NCBI GenBank assembly: GCA_964551015.1
Contig: CAZKBP010000008.1
Span: 62,001-126,000 of the forward strand
Length of the DNA: 64,000 nt
From: CAZKBP01 sp964551015
GTDB taxonomy: Bacteria; Bacteroidota; Bacteroidia; Cytophagales; Microscillaceae
Direction of reading: 5' to 3'
In this document: positions 36,483-45,484 of the stretch, in pieces
How the letters are laid out: each line of letters starts with the position of its first letter
Numbering within the stretch: the first letter of the stretch is position 1
Program-made: the position numbers and the translations under genes
Notes under the pieces: model-generated
Seen by the model: the letters and a program-made list of their open reading frames with translations, nothing else
Database searches by the model: none
What the model was told of the DNA's origin: nothing

Positions 36483-37250
36483 ATGATTCCTTTCCATAAG
36501 TATCAGGGTACAGGCAATGACTTTATCATGATAGATAATCGGGCTGGCCTTTTTGATGCCGATAACCAGGCATTGGTTCATCAAATGTGCCATCGCCGCT
36601 TTGGCATCGGCGCGGATGGTTTGATCTTGTTGGAAAAAGCAGAAGGATATGATTTTCGGATGGTCTATTTCAACGCGGATGGAAGAGAAGGCTCTATGTG
36701 TGGCAACGGAGGGCGCTGTGCCGTGAAGTTTGCGCAAAGTTTGGGGCTTTTTCAAGAAAAAACGCGCTTTTTGGCCGTAGATGGCCTGCACGAAGCACAC
36801 CTTGCTGACAGCATCGTGCATCTCAAGATGGGAGATGTAATGGCTTGGGAAGAAAATGCTGATTCTTTTTTCTTGGATACAGGTTCTCCACATTATGTGC
36901 GTGAAGTCAAGGATTTGTCGAACTTTGATGTACTCAAGCAAGGTAAGGCCATTCGTTACAATGACCGCTTTGCCGAGAAAGGAACGAATGTAAATTTTCT
37001 GGAGAAAACGGGAGATCGTCAGATTTTCGTGCGTACCTACGAGCGAGGAGTAGAAGACGAAACCTATTCCTGTGGCACGGGCGTTACGGCCTGTGCACTG
37101 GTTGCGAACTTGCAGGGCATGGCTAGTCCTGTTCAGGTGAAGACCATAGGCGGTAATCTAGAGGTTTCTTTCCAGAAAAAAGGGGAACAAACCTTCACAC
37201 ATATTTACCTGGCCGGCCCTGCCGAAAAGGTATATGAAGGAAATTTTTAG
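36483..37250 (+). CDS. dapF: Diaminopimelate epimerase
   Basis: 255 aa. The two catalytic cysteines are both present: Cys73 (SMCGNGGRCAVKFA) and Cys197 (YSCGTGVTACAL). FHKYQGTGNDFIMID is the family N-terminus. It converts LL- to meso-diaminopimelate for peptidoglycan and lysine. It is convergent with the cysteine desulfurase gene, 46 bases away. With dapB at 25 kb this places two of the pathway's steps in the window, though not in one operon. Confidence 0.97.
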   Translation: MIPFHKYQGTGNDFIMIDNRAGLFDADNQALVHQMCHRRFGIGADGLILLEKAEGYDFRMVYFNADGREGSMCGNGGRCAVKFAQSLGLFQEKTRFLAVDGLHEAHLADSIVHLKMGDVMAWEENADSFFLDTGSPHYVREVKDLSNFDVLKQGKAIRYNDRFAEKGTNVNFLEKTGDRQIFVRTYERGVEDETYSCGTGVTACALVANLQGMASPVQVKTIGGNLEVSFQKKGEQTFTHIYLAGPAEKVYEGNF

Positions 37251-37296
37251 GGATTAGCTCAAGACCCGCAAGCAACAACTTACCACCAACTACAGC

Positions 37297-38436
37297 TTAG
37301 GCTACGGCCTGTTTATACAAGTCCTTCAATTTATTGGCTACATAATCTACTTCGGCTTCGGTATTGTAGCGGCCAAAAGAAAAACGCACTGCCGCCCGAT
37401 CTGCGGGAAAACCTAGACTATCTAACACATGAGACCCTGCATTAGAACCGCTCGTGCAGGCACTCCCGGCTGAGGCAGATATCTCTTGAATATCCAGATT
37501 AAATACCAACATCTCATTGGCTTCCGAAGGAGGTAAGCTTACACTGAGGATCGTGTAAAGACTTTTGTCCAAGTGGGCAGATTCACCATTGAAAGCAATA
37601 CCCTCGATTGTTTGCAACTGCTCAATCATTCTTTTCTTCAGCGATTCAATGTGGTGGCGGTCTGCTTCCATTTGTTCGTAAGCTAGCTCCAAAGCTTTGG
37701 CCAAACCGACAATGCCGTAGAGGTTTTCGGTTCCCCCACGCATATTTCTTTCTTGTGCGCCTCCGTGAATAAGCGGATGGATTTTATGATCGGCATTGAT
37801 GTAAAGAAACCCCACGCCTTTGGGGCCGTGAAATTTATGAGAAGCTCCCACGATAAAATCTACGGGAAGTTTTTGAAGATCGTGCACGTAATGACCCATA
37901 CTTTGCACGGTATCCGAGTGAAAAAGTGCTTTGTGAGCACGACAAAGCTCACCAATCGCCTGAATATCATTCAGATTACCGATTTCATTATTAGCTTGCA
38001 TCAAAGATACGAGCGAACGAGGATGTGCTTTGAGCCAAGCTTCTAATTGTGCTAAGTCAATATTTCCCCGATGATCTACCTCAAGCAAGCTGAGTTGAAT
38101 TTTGCCTTGTGTAGCATAGTGCTTAAGCGGATGTAAGACAGCATGATGCTCCAAAGGACTCGTTAGCGCGTGTTTGATTTGGAAGGTTTCAATGGCAGAG
38201 CAAATCGCAAAGTTGTCGGCTTCGGTGCCTCCGGAGGTAAAGAAAATTTCGGAAGGGGAAGTATGGAGTAAGTTAGCTACCTTTTTGCGTGCCACCTCGA
38301 TGGCTGAGCGGGTTTCTCTTCCGTGAAAATGGATAGACGAAGGATTGCCATAATGATGGCGCATGTAGGGAAGCATCGCCTCTATCACTTCTTCGGCCAT
38401 GGGGGTAGTAGCGGCATTGTCAAAATAAACTCTCAT
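37297..38436 (-). CDS. Cysteine desulfurase, NifS/IscS type
   Basis: 379 aa. The PLP lysine is Lys201 (GASHKFHGPKGVGFLYI), and the persulfide-forming Cys is Cys327 in SAGSACTSG, followed by the longer loop typical of IscS/NifS. YFDNAATTPM is the N-terminal signature and FFTSGGTEADN binds PLP phosphate. It supplies sulfur for Fe-S clusters or tRNA thiolation. No iscU or sufU neighbour is present. It is 71 bases downstream of glmM. Confidence 0.95.
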   Translation of the reverse strand: MRVYFDNAATTPMAEEVIEAMLPYMRHHYGNPSSIHFHGRETRSAIEVARKKVANLLHTSPSEIFFTSGGTEADNFAICSAIETFQIKHALTSPLEHHAVLHPLKHYATQGKIQLSLLEVDHRGNIDLAQLEAWLKAHPRSLVSLMQANNEIGNLNDIQAIGELCRAHKALFHSDTVQSMGHYVHDLQKLPVDFIVGASHKFHGPKGVGFLYINADHKIHPLIHGGAQERNMRGGTENLYGIVGLAKALELAYEQMEADRHHIESLKKRMIEQLQTIEGIAFNGESAHLDKSLYTILSVSLPPSEANEMLVFNLDIQEISASAGSACTSGSNAGSHVLDSLGFPADRAAVRFSFGRYNTEAEVDYVANKLKDLYKQAVA

Positions 38437-38507
38437 GAGGATTGCAGATTAGAAATTAAAAATAGCAGATAAAAAGCTAAATATTTGATCGCTTTGTTGG
38501 TATCTAA

Positions 38508-39908
38508 TTATACGTTTTTCCCAGATTGGGTTACGATTTCTTTGATATCCTCCATGATTTTTTTGGCCATATTTTCGGCTGTGGTCAACGATTCAGCTTC
38601 GCAATATACTCGAATGATGGGTTCGGTGTTAGATTTACGGAGATGCACCCAAGCACTATCAAATTCTATTTTGACTCCATCTTCGGTATTGACAGGATTA
38701 CTTTTATACTTTTCCTCTATCTCCCGAAGCACCTGATCGACGTTGATTTCTGGGCTGAGTGAAATTTTATTTTTGGAAATTTGATAACTGGGATATTGGG
38801 CTTTGAGGGCAGAAACTGGCTTCTCAAATTCAGCCAAATAGCTCAGAAACAAAGCGACTCCCACCAGAGCATCTCGTCCGTAATGCAATTCAGGGTAGAT
38901 TACGCCTCCATTTCCTTCGCCACCAATCACTGCCTTGATTTCTTTCATCTTTTTAACCACGTTGACCTCCCCTACCGCCGAGGCTGCGTATGCTTGTTCA
39001 GCTTTGAGGGTTATATCTCTCAAAGCCTGAGTGGACGAAAGATTAGAGACCGTCGCGCCGGGCTGATACCTGAGTATATAGTCGGCCACGGCCACGAGCG
39101 TATATTCTTCTCCGAACATAGACCCATCTTCACACACCAAAGCCAAGCGATCCACGTCAGGATCCACTACGATGCCTAAGTCCAACCCTCCTTTTTCCAT
39201 GGCTCGGGAAATATCGGTTAGGTTTTCGGGCAGAGGTTCAGGATTGTGTGGAAAAACCCCATTCGGTTCGCAGTGTAGTTTCGTGATTTGTTTTACACCC
39301 AAGGCTTCCAGAAGCTGTGGAATCGCGATTCCTCCACTAGAATTTACCCCATCTACAATCACTTTGAAATCTCGGGCTTGAATTTTTTCTACTTTTACGA
39401 GTGGAAGTGCTAAGATAGCATTGATATGTTTTTGCAGATAAGAGTCGTCTTGTTCGTATTTGCCCAGTTTTTTATACTCTTCGTATTCAAACTCATCTTT
39501 TTCTGCCCACTCTAAGACACTTTGACTCTGCTCGGCCGTCAAAAATTCTCCTTTTTCGTTCAAGAGTTTCAAGGCATTCCATTGGGCTGGATTATGACTA
39601 GCCGAGAGGATAATCCCTCCGCCAGCCTGACGCTCAATCACGGCCATTTCTACGGTAGGGGTCGTAGAAAGCCCCAGATCCAACACGTCAATGCCCATCG
39701 CCTGCAATGTGCTACTCACCAGATGGGTAAGCAGGGCTCCCGTAGGTCGAGCATCTCTCCCCATCACTACCTCCAAGGGTAGAGAAGCTTCGCGCAACCA
39801 AGTACCATAAGCCGAGGTAAATTTGACAATATCTAAAGGACTGAGGGTTTCACCACTTTTCCCACCGATTGTCCCTCTAATCCCAGAAATAGATTTAATT
39901 AAAGGCAT
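38508..39908 (-). CDS. glmM: Phosphoglucosamine mutase/phosphohexomutase
   Basis: 466 aa, alpha-D-phosphohexomutase family. The phosphoserine is Ser104 in ILSASHNPAQWN. The metal loop is DPDVDRLAL, the sugar-binding loop GEGNGGVIYPELHYGRD, and the phosphate-binding loop RKSNTEPIIRVY. The start SISGIRGTIG is typical of Bacteroidota GlmM. It makes glucosamine-1-phosphate for UDP-GlcNAc and cell-wall synthesis. Phosphomannomutase activity cannot be ruled out from sequence. Confidence 0.93.
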   Translation of the reverse strand: MPLIKSISGIRGTIGGKSGETLSPLDIVKFTSAYGTWLREASLPLEVVMGRDARPTGALLTHLVSSTLQAMGIDVLDLGLSTTPTVEMAVIERQAGGGIILSASHNPAQWNALKLLNEKGEFLTAEQSQSVLEWAEKDEFEYEEYKKLGKYEQDDSYLQKHINAILALPLVKVEKIQARDFKVIVDGVNSSGGIAIPQLLEALGVKQITKLHCEPNGVFPHNPEPLPENLTDISRAMEKGGLDLGIVVDPDVDRLALVCEDGSMFGEEYTLVAVADYILRYQPGATVSNLSSTQALRDITLKAEQAYAASAVGEVNVVKKMKEIKAVIGGEGNGGVIYPELHYGRDALVGVALFLSYLAEFEKPVSALKAQYPSYQISKNKISLSPEINVDQVLREIEEKYKSNPVNTEDGVKIEFDSAWVHLRKSNTEPIIRVYCEAESLTTAENMAKKIMEDIKEIVTQSGKNV

Positions 39909-40015
39909 GAAAGTCTTGTGCTTAATTTTGGAGTCAAAAGTATCAAGAAAATAGCTGAACTCTTTAAAAAGTCCAGCCGATTTATGTGTAAAAATGCAAT
40001 CTGTCCTAACAAAAA

Positions 40016-40252
40016 TTAGCTCTCACTCAAGGCTTGCTTGGATTCTACATCCTTGGACGAGACAGATTCGTCTGTCTGGCAAGAACCCACGGCTTGTCCA
40101 CAAACGCCACAAGTTCCTCCTTTTCCGTATAAAGCTTGGCTTTGAGAGGCACAGGTTCCTTCTAGGGCTTTCCCCTTGATTAGTAGCCCTACACTCATCA
40201 AAATTGCGAAAAGAGCCACCGCTCCTAGCGTAAACAACAGCGTTAATAACAT
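40016..40252 (-). CDS. NqrM-like small membrane protein
   Basis: 78 aa. One N-terminal membrane helix (3-25) is followed by KGKALEGTCASQSQALYGKG and four cysteines, Cys34, Cys48, Cys51 and Cys58. A single helix followed by GKxxxGTC and a CxxC-x6-C cluster resembles NqrM (DUF539), which delivers iron to the Na+-translocating NADH:quinone reductase. No nqr genes lie in this window, so the role is inferred from shape only; other small Cys proteins remain possible. Confidence 0.6.
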   Translation of the reverse strand: MLLTLLFTLGAVALFAILMSVGLLIKGKALEGTCASQSQALYGKGGTCGVCGQAVGSCQTDESVSSKDVESKQALSES

Positions 40253-40555
40253 ATAAATTAGCTTTGATTATTTATTCCAGAACACGAGCTAGGTTTGAAT
40301 AGTTTGCCAGCTTCTGCTAGATCAAAGGAAAGAATAAAGTAGAGAGTAAGCAAATTTCTCGGTAAATTTTGACTTTTTCACTTTTTATATTTTTCTTGCC
40401 ATCAAGCTCCTCAATAAAGAAAGATTTTAGTAAAAAAATCGCTCAAAATACTGGCTCTGCAACCTAGAATTAGGATTTCTATCAGCATGAGAGGGTATTG
40501 CTGAATCAATCTTTCGGGAATATGACTGTGAACTGAACTTTACCAACTAATACCT
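40253..40555. other. Intergenic region between divergent genes
   Basis: 303 AT-rich bases between the NqrM-like gene (minus) and the OmpA-family gene (plus). No ORF, RNA gene or clear promoter box was found. Confidence 0.4.
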
Positions 40556-41503
40556 ATGAATCCTTGGTCTCTCTTTTTCAGCGTTTTACTGGTCGGCTGG
40601 ATTTCTTTTAGCTCCTATCTCTTTACCTGTAAATATCATCAACTTTGTGGCTCTGATTCGCCTCCTAATGAAACCCAAGCGAATCGCAACAAAGATCAAT
40701 CGGGCATTACAAACCCTACTCCCCAAGCACAAGGATTGGAAGTATTTTATCAAGATAAGGTTTGGATGTCATCCCCAGATAATTATGCTTTTCAGCTTTC
40801 TAGCCCCCAAGCCTTGGGTACGCCTTCGCTTCAAAACATAGAGGACTCGCTCGGTCAGTTTTTGAAAGAAAACCCTAATACCAAACTCCGAATCACTGGC
40901 TTGTATTTAGCCTCCGAAGATAAACCCACTGATTTTGCCAATATGGGACTCGCCCGCGCTAGTCAATTCCGTGAACAACTCGATCAAGACTTGGCTGCTG
41001 ACAGATTTGAACTTCAAGCCGCCCTTCAGCCCAATTTGGTTCGTATGGACTCGGGAAAAGTCAGTGGCGCTTTGCAATTAGAAATTGTAGATCAAATGCA
41101 AGAAGAAGAGCAGCCCAAAGAGGCTAGTACCTCAGGTTTAAGTGCAGATGAGTTGGCCAAATTAGAAAAAGGTCAACTGGTTTACTTTGCTTACAATAGT
41201 AATCTGCCCATCATGAACCAAGAGCTACGAACCTATTTGAATCTTCTCAAAAAATATACAGATACACAGACCTCGGCTCGGATTAGTGTAATTGGCTATG
41301 CAGATAGTGTTGGTACGGAGCCTCGTAACCAAGAACTCTCCCAACAAAGAGCCGAACAAGTACGTGCCATTCTTTTACGTCAACAAATAGATGCCAGACA
41401 AATTTCCATTCAAGCTCAGGGCGAGAAAAATCCGCAAGCAGATAATGGAACTCCTCAAGGCCGCGAAAAAAACCGTCGGGTAGAAATTAAGGTTCAAAAA
41501 TAA
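40556..41503 (+). CDS. OmpA-family protein with peptidoglycan-binding domain
   Basis: 315 aa. The N-terminus has a signal or anchor helix (6-24). A middle part (about 60-190) contains a first OmpA-like or BON-like motif (FLKENPNTKLRITGLYLA). The C-terminal OmpA domain has VYFAYNSNLPIMNQEL, ISVIGYADSVGTEPRNQELS, QQRAEQVRAILL and NRRVEIKV, the set that binds meso-diaminopimelate in peptidoglycan. It would tether envelope layers. The HhH coiled-coil gene starts 13 bases later, so the two are cotranscribed. Confidence 0.88.
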   Translation: MNPWSLFFSVLLVGWISFSSYLFTCKYHQLCGSDSPPNETQANRNKDQSGITNPTPQAQGLEVFYQDKVWMSSPDNYAFQLSSPQALGTPSLQNIEDSLGQFLKENPNTKLRITGLYLASEDKPTDFANMGLARASQFREQLDQDLAADRFELQAALQPNLVRMDSGKVSGALQLEIVDQMQEEEQPKEASTSGLSADELAKLEKGQLVYFAYNSNLPIMNQELRTYLNLLKKYTDTQTSARISVIGYADSVGTEPRNQELSQQRAEQVRAILLRQQIDARQISIQAQGEKNPQADNGTPQGREKNRRVEIKVQK

Positions 41504-41516
41504 ACGACTTCTAACT

Positions 41517-42335
41517 ATGACTTTTACAACTGCCGTTCTTGTCTCTGTATTGTGCTTATTGGTGGCTGCCATCCTCGGTGGACTGATTATTTATTTTATG
41601 ATGAATGATCGCCTCCGAAAAATAAAACAAGAATTCACTCAATTACAAAAAGATTATCAGGCACTCCAATCTGAATGTGCACGAAAACAGAGAGAATTGA
41701 CTACCGAAGTAGAAAGTAGAGATCAGAAGCTACTGACGCTTCGCCAAGATTATGACCAGAGTCAGCAGGATTTCCAAACCCTGAAAAATGATTGCGAAGA
41801 AAAACAAAAAGCACTTCAAGTTGATCTCCAGAAACACCAAGATCAGATCAAAAACCAAGACCAGAAAATCGCTGACCTGACGGCTCAAATCCAACAGAAA
41901 GAAGCCACTATCAAAGAGTGGGAGATCAAAGCAGCCGATATTGAGCAAAGACTCAGTGAATCTAACGACACCATCGAGGTACTACAAGCTCGAGTTACAA
42001 GTCGCTCAGTCGATATTCCTGGCGAAAAGGCTCCGGATCACAAGCGTTTGGCTCTCGAAGAGATTAGAGAAAAGGCTAAAAGCTTTGACTATACCACCAT
42101 CGGTACGGCTTCGGCTACCCAGAAAGATGATCTCAAAATCATTAGTGGTATTGGCCCTTTTATCGAGGAAAAACTCAATGCTCTGGGCATTTACACCTTC
42201 GAGCAGATTTCTCGCTTTACTAAAAAGGATGTAGAAAACGTCACGGAGGTGATCAAATTCTTCCCCGGAAGGATCGAGCGCGACCACTGGATTGACCAAG
42301 CCAAAGAACTCGCTAAAGATAAAGCGGAGAAATAG
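41517..42335 (+). CDS. Membrane-anchored coiled-coil protein with C-terminal helix-hairpin-helix domain
   Basis: 272 aa. One N-terminal membrane helix (6-26) is followed by a long coiled coil (about 32-155) rich in Gln, Lys and Glu. The C-terminal KDDLKIISGIGPFIEEKLNA and LGIYTFEQISRFTKKDVENV form a helix-hairpin-helix or DUF4332-like domain that often binds nucleic acid or protein. It is cotranscribed with the OmpA gene. The last 23 bases overlap the convergent oxidase gene. Function is unknown. Confidence 0.85.
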   Translation: MTFTTAVLVSVLCLLVAAILGGLIIYFMMNDRLRKIKQEFTQLQKDYQALQSECARKQRELTTEVESRDQKLLTLRQDYDQSQQDFQTLKNDCEEKQKALQVDLQKHQDQIKNQDQKIADLTAQIQQKEATIKEWEIKAADIEQRLSESNDTIEVLQARVTSRSVDIPGEKAPDHKRLALEEIREKAKSFDYTTIGTASATQKDDLKIISGIGPFIEEKLNALGIYTFEQISRFTKKDVENVTEVIKFFPGRIERDHWIDQAKELAKDKAEK

Positions 42336-43479
42336 CATCATTTGTCGCTGCCAAGACTTGATCGGCCAACTCATCTCCCAAGGTGCTGGCCAGCGCAATG
42401 CCCATACCGTTAAGACCCGCGCAAACAAAAACGCGTTCCGAAATGGCTTTACGAATCGCTCGCTTATCTGGAGTAAACCCCATAATGCCGCTCCAGTTTC
42501 CAGCAATTTGGTAAGATCGCTGGGGCAGAATGATTTCTGAAAGCTTGGCTTTCAAATCTTCTAGGATCAAATCATTGCTACCAAACTCAGTTGTACGCTC
42601 CGTCTCAAAATCCAAGTTTCTCCCTCCACCGAATAATACCCGATTTTGGTGATTTCGGAAATAGTAGTATCCTTGGTCAAAATGAAAGCTTCCTCTAAAA
42701 GCTAAATCAGGAATCTCTTCCGTAATGAGTACCTGCCCCCTTCCCGGTACGATGGCTAAGTCAGGAACCAAGGCCGTGGCGAATGCATTGGTACAAACCA
42801 TAGCCTGCTCAGCAGAAAGCGTATAATTACGCTGGGTAGCGTGGTGGTAAATTTCTAAGGCGACTTGGTTTTCTTTTTCTTGCAGAGCTTTGACTTCAAC
42901 CCCATTCCATAGATTTGCTCCTTTTCGCTGTACATACTGGATGAGCGTCCGCATCATTTTTCCAATGTCCAGATGTCCTTCCAAAGGATTATAAATCAAA
43001 GATTGTACGTGCTCAGTGGAGAAGCCAAACCGCTTGATCCATTCGGGTCTTTGGAAAAAAACTTCTTGTTGAAAGATAGGAAAAAGCAGGTCGTTTAGCT
43101 CGTCCAGATCTTGAATAAAAGTACCGTCTTCTTCCAAGAGCAGTTCATAACCTCCGCTCAGCTCCAGGCCGATCGGCGTATCGCCCAAGCGGTTTCTCAA
43201 TTTTTGGAGTCCTTCCCAACGCCTGTGTACCCGCTCGACCGTGGCTGCTTCTCCATATTGAGCAATTTCAGCCTGTAACTCGGTAAGGCTGCCGAAGCAG
43301 GCAAAACCTGCATTTTTGGTGCTAGCTCCTTGCGGTAATAATCCTCGCTCCAAAATAAGTACTTCGGCGCTAGGATGCTTTTCTAGTAAGCTAGCTGCCG
43401 TAGACAGCCCCACGATACCACTACCCACGATGATATGCGTATAATGTTGGAGGGTAGATTTTTCCCAGAAACTTTGCAT
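42313..43479 (-). CDS. FAD-dependent oxidoreductase, D-amino acid oxidase (DAO) family
   Basis: 388 aa. The N-terminal Rossmann motif is HIIVGSGIVGLSTAASLLEK, with the acidic ribose-binding end at LILERG. TKNAGFACFGS follows, as in DAO/GlpO-like enzymes. C-terminal NWSGIMGFTPDKRAIR and GLNGMGIALAS close the FAD site. It probably oxidises an amino acid or amine; the substrate is unknown. Its 3' end overlaps the convergent coiled-coil gene by 23 bases. Confidence 0.9.
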   Translation of the reverse strand: MQSFWEKSTLQHYTHIIVGSGIVGLSTAASLLEKHPSAEVLILERGLLPQGASTKNAGFACFGSLTELQAEIAQYGEAATVERVHRRWEGLQKLRNRLGDTPIGLELSGGYELLLEEDGTFIQDLDELNDLLFPIFQQEVFFQRPEWIKRFGFSTEHVQSLIYNPLEGHLDIGKMMRTLIQYVQRKGANLWNGVEVKALQEKENQVALEIYHHATQRNYTLSAEQAMVCTNAFATALVPDLAIVPGRGQVLITEEIPDLAFRGSFHFDQGYYYFRNHQNRVLFGGGRNLDFETERTTEFGSNDLILEDLKAKLSEIILPQRSYQIAGNWSGIMGFTPDKRAIRKAISERVFVCAGLNGMGIALASTLGDELADQVLAATNDAISPLYL

Positions 43480-43716
43480 AAGTTGAATATTTCCCTGATA
43501 GTTCAGGATATGAATGTGTGTTTAAGGATGCAAGATACAAAATATTGTTTTCGTTCAGAAAAACAGAGAAGATGGCCACTCAGGCTCAAATCAGTTCTCT
43601 ATGAGCAAAAAAATTAGCATAAAGGAAATATGCTTAATAATTGATTGCGCAATTTTTAGAAAATCCCTACATTGGGCTTTATTTCCTTTTATAATATCTA
43701 AAGAAAAATTTGAACT

Positions 43717-44049
43717 ATGAAGTTTGAAATATTTAAGAGTGAAAAGAACGACAAATTTTATTTTCGTCTTAAGGCCAAAAATGGTCAGGTCATTTTGAGC
43801 AGCCAAGGCTATGCAAATAAGGAAGGCTGTAAGAAAGGCATTGAATCCGTGAAAAAACACGCCACAGATGATGCCAACTACGAACGTAAAGAATCTGACA
43901 GTGGAAAATTTCACTTCAGCCTCAAATCAGCAAATCATCAGGTGATTGGTAGCAGTCAAATGTATGCTAATAAAGCTTCTATGGAAAAAGGGGTAGAATC
44001 TGTCAAAAATACTGCTCCCGAAGCTGAGTTAGTAGAGGTAACAGCTTGA
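43717..44049 (+). CDS. YegP-family protein with two DUF1508 repeats
   Basis: 110 aa made of two tandem copies of the ~50-residue DUF1508 fold: KFEIFKSEKNDKFYFRLKAK with GQVILSSQGYANKEGCKKGI, then KFHFSLKSANHQVIGSSQMY with ANKASMEKGVESVK. The duplication and length match E. coli YegP. The function of the family is not established. The gene stands alone, with a hairpin right after the stop. Confidence 0.93.
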   Translation: MKFEIFKSEKNDKFYFRLKAKNGQVILSSQGYANKEGCKKGIESVKKHATDDANYERKESDSGKFHFSLKSANHQVIGSSQMYANKASMEKGVESVKNTAPEAELVEVTA

Positions 44050-44052
44050 TTA

Positions 44053-44079
44053 ACAAAGGAGATATCTATTCTCCTTTGT
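44053..44079 (+). terminator. Probable terminator after yegP-like gene
   Basis: ACAAAGGAGA and TCTCCTTTGT form a perfect 10-bp stem with a 7-nt loop, 4 bases past the stop. There is no T tract on the plus strand, so confidence is limited. Confidence 0.6.
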
Positions 44080-44188
44080 ACGTCGGGTCAAATAGATTAT
44101 TGCTTCCCTTTGTGAGCCGAATACACAATAATAAACTAGTTCTAAACTTTTTTTAAAAAGAAAAAGTAACATATTTATATGCTTCACG

Positions 44189-44219
44189 TTTGAGATTTTA
44201 AGGAAAAATTCTATCTTTG
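44189..44219 (+). promoter_or_regulatory. Bacteroidota promoter, TTTG-N19-TAnnTTTG
   Basis: TTTG at 44189-44192 and TATCTTTG at 44212-44219 are separated by exactly 19 bases, a full match to the Bacteroidota -33/-7 consensus. It lies 105 bases before the 79-aa membrane protein gene. It is the best promoter match I found in the window. Confidence 0.65.
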
Positions 44220-44324
44220 AATACCCATGGTTTGAAATTTGTGATCTATAATACGCAGGTGCAATCACAAAATACTTTCCTCTAATTAAATACCTAAATA
44301 GTTATTACTAGCTAATCAATCCTT

Positions 44325-44564
44325 ATGTTCTCATTAGACTATATTATATTATGCTTGATTAACGCCATTGCGGTAGTATGGGTAATTTATCGAGTAGCTA
44401 AAGACGACAAGCAAGACTCTACTCCTCCCCCCGACAGTTCTGACAACGATGGAGGCATTAGTTTAGACGATTTTGACCCGCCCGTTTTGGATTTACCACC
44501 AGGGGTAATCCTGCCTCAAGATGACCAACCCAGCAAAGAAAAGAGGGAAGAGATTCTCCTCTAA
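44325..44564 (+). CDS. Small single-pass membrane protein
   Basis: 79 aa. A membrane helix at about 5-23 (DYIILCLINAIAVVWVIYRV) is followed by an acidic, Pro-rich tail (DSSDNDGGISLDDFDPPVLD). No family is recognised. It is preceded by a good promoter match, which supports it as a real gene. Confidence 0.7.
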   Translation: MFSLDYIILCLINAIAVVWVIYRVAKDDKQDSTPPPDSSDNDGGISLDDFDPPVLDLPPGVILPQDDQPSKEKREEILL

Positions 44565-44905
44565 TTGTTGTTTATTACAGATTTCTTTCAAAAAAGATGG
44601 AATCCGATCCTAGGTACTCCTCATCAATCTAGTGATGGGATTTAGCTCTTCATCTTCTTACCTCTAGTAACTTCTATCCAAGATGGTATGGTGATTACTC
44701 TGCAGCCATTATCCGATAAAGATGGCAGGGCGTAGCTTTTCATATCTTTAGTTTTCTGTCAGCATTTAATGAGTTTGTTTTGTCATTTAGATTACAGTTT
44801 CAATGAATTTGCTGTATTTATTTGGATAACATTTCCGATCTTTCTGTAAACTACTTTTGTAGGATTTTACTCGGAAAATTCATATACATTAAGACAAAAA
44901 ATATC
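44565..44905. other. Intergenic region upstream of the YHS lipoprotein
   Basis: 341 bases with no credible ORF. The frame of the next gene is open from 44822 but lacks a sensible N-terminus before 44906. A -7 box is at 44852-44859; nothing else was seen. Confidence 0.5.
44852..44859 (+). promoter_or_regulatory. Candidate -7 box for the YHS lipoprotein gene
   Basis: TACTTTTG matches TAnnTTTG, 46 bases before the ATG at 44906. TTTG at 44821 is 27 bases away, longer than usual. Confidence 0.4.
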
Positions 44906-45370
44906 ATGAAACGTATTTTAAAACAAGCATCTCTATTTGTAATCCCCCTCGTGTTTTTAGCATCTTGCCAGTCCGCAGATACTAGCAAAAAGATTTATCA
45001 AGAAGATGGAGTTGCCCTTCAAGGTTATGATTTGGTGGCTTATCAGGAAGCAGAAAAACCCACGCCGGGGAAGGCAGAATTTGCACATACTCACGAGGGC
45101 GTGACTTATTATTTTGGTTCGGCTGAGAATTTAGAAAAGTTTAAAGCAGAACCCAAAAAGTATCTCCCTGCTTACGGTGGCTGGTGTGCTTATGCCGTTT
45201 CGCTCGACAGAAAAATGGCTCCTAACCCCGAAACCTTCAAGGTAAGTGATGGTAAACTCTATCTTTTCTACAACAGTTGGGGCAATAATACCCTCAATAA
45301 ATGGAATAAAGACGAACCTGTGGTTAAAGCCAAAGCAGATTCCATCTGGCAAACGATGGAGCATCAGTAA
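44906..45370 (+). CDS. YHS-domain lipoprotein
   Basis: 154 aa from ATG 44906, where the lipoprotein leader begins (MKRILKQASLFVIPLVFLAS, then Cys). The mature domain has LQGYDLVAYQEAEKPTPGKA, GVTYYFGSAENLEKFKAEPK and YLPAYGGWCAYAVS, the YHS pattern seen in metal-binding proteins and copper/silver ATPases. A role in binding metal in the periplasm is plausible but unproven. A strong hairpin terminator follows. Confidence 0.9.
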   Translation: MKRILKQASLFVIPLVFLASCQSADTSKKIYQEDGVALQGYDLVAYQEAEKPTPGKAEFAHTHEGVTYYFGSAENLEKFKAEPKKYLPAYGGWCAYAVSLDRKMAPNPETFKVSDGKLYLFYNSWGNNTLNKWNKDEPVVKAKADSIWQTMEHQ

Positions 45371-45395
45371 GCGATCAACTTTTGAATCGATATTT

Positions 45396-45432
45396 AAAAA
45401 CCTGCCAGATCTCAGAGATTTGGCAGGTTTTT
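45396..45432. terminator. Bidirectional terminator, repeat-family hairpin
   Basis: AAAAACCTGCCA and TGGCAGGTTTTT pair perfectly, with an inner ATCT-CAG-AGAT stem-loop. It serves the YHS gene and the convergent patatin-like gene. A related hairpin is at 54619-54653. Confidence 0.85.
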
Positions 45433-45484
45433 GGAGCCTTGTCGGTATCATTCTCCTTAGTCGCCACGATCGCTCTGCAATCAT

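Noticed and set aside
41290..41310. YADS in the OmpA-family protein as a possible RT YADD motif
   Set aside because: It belongs to the OmpA motif VIGYADSVGTEPRN and has no RT context.
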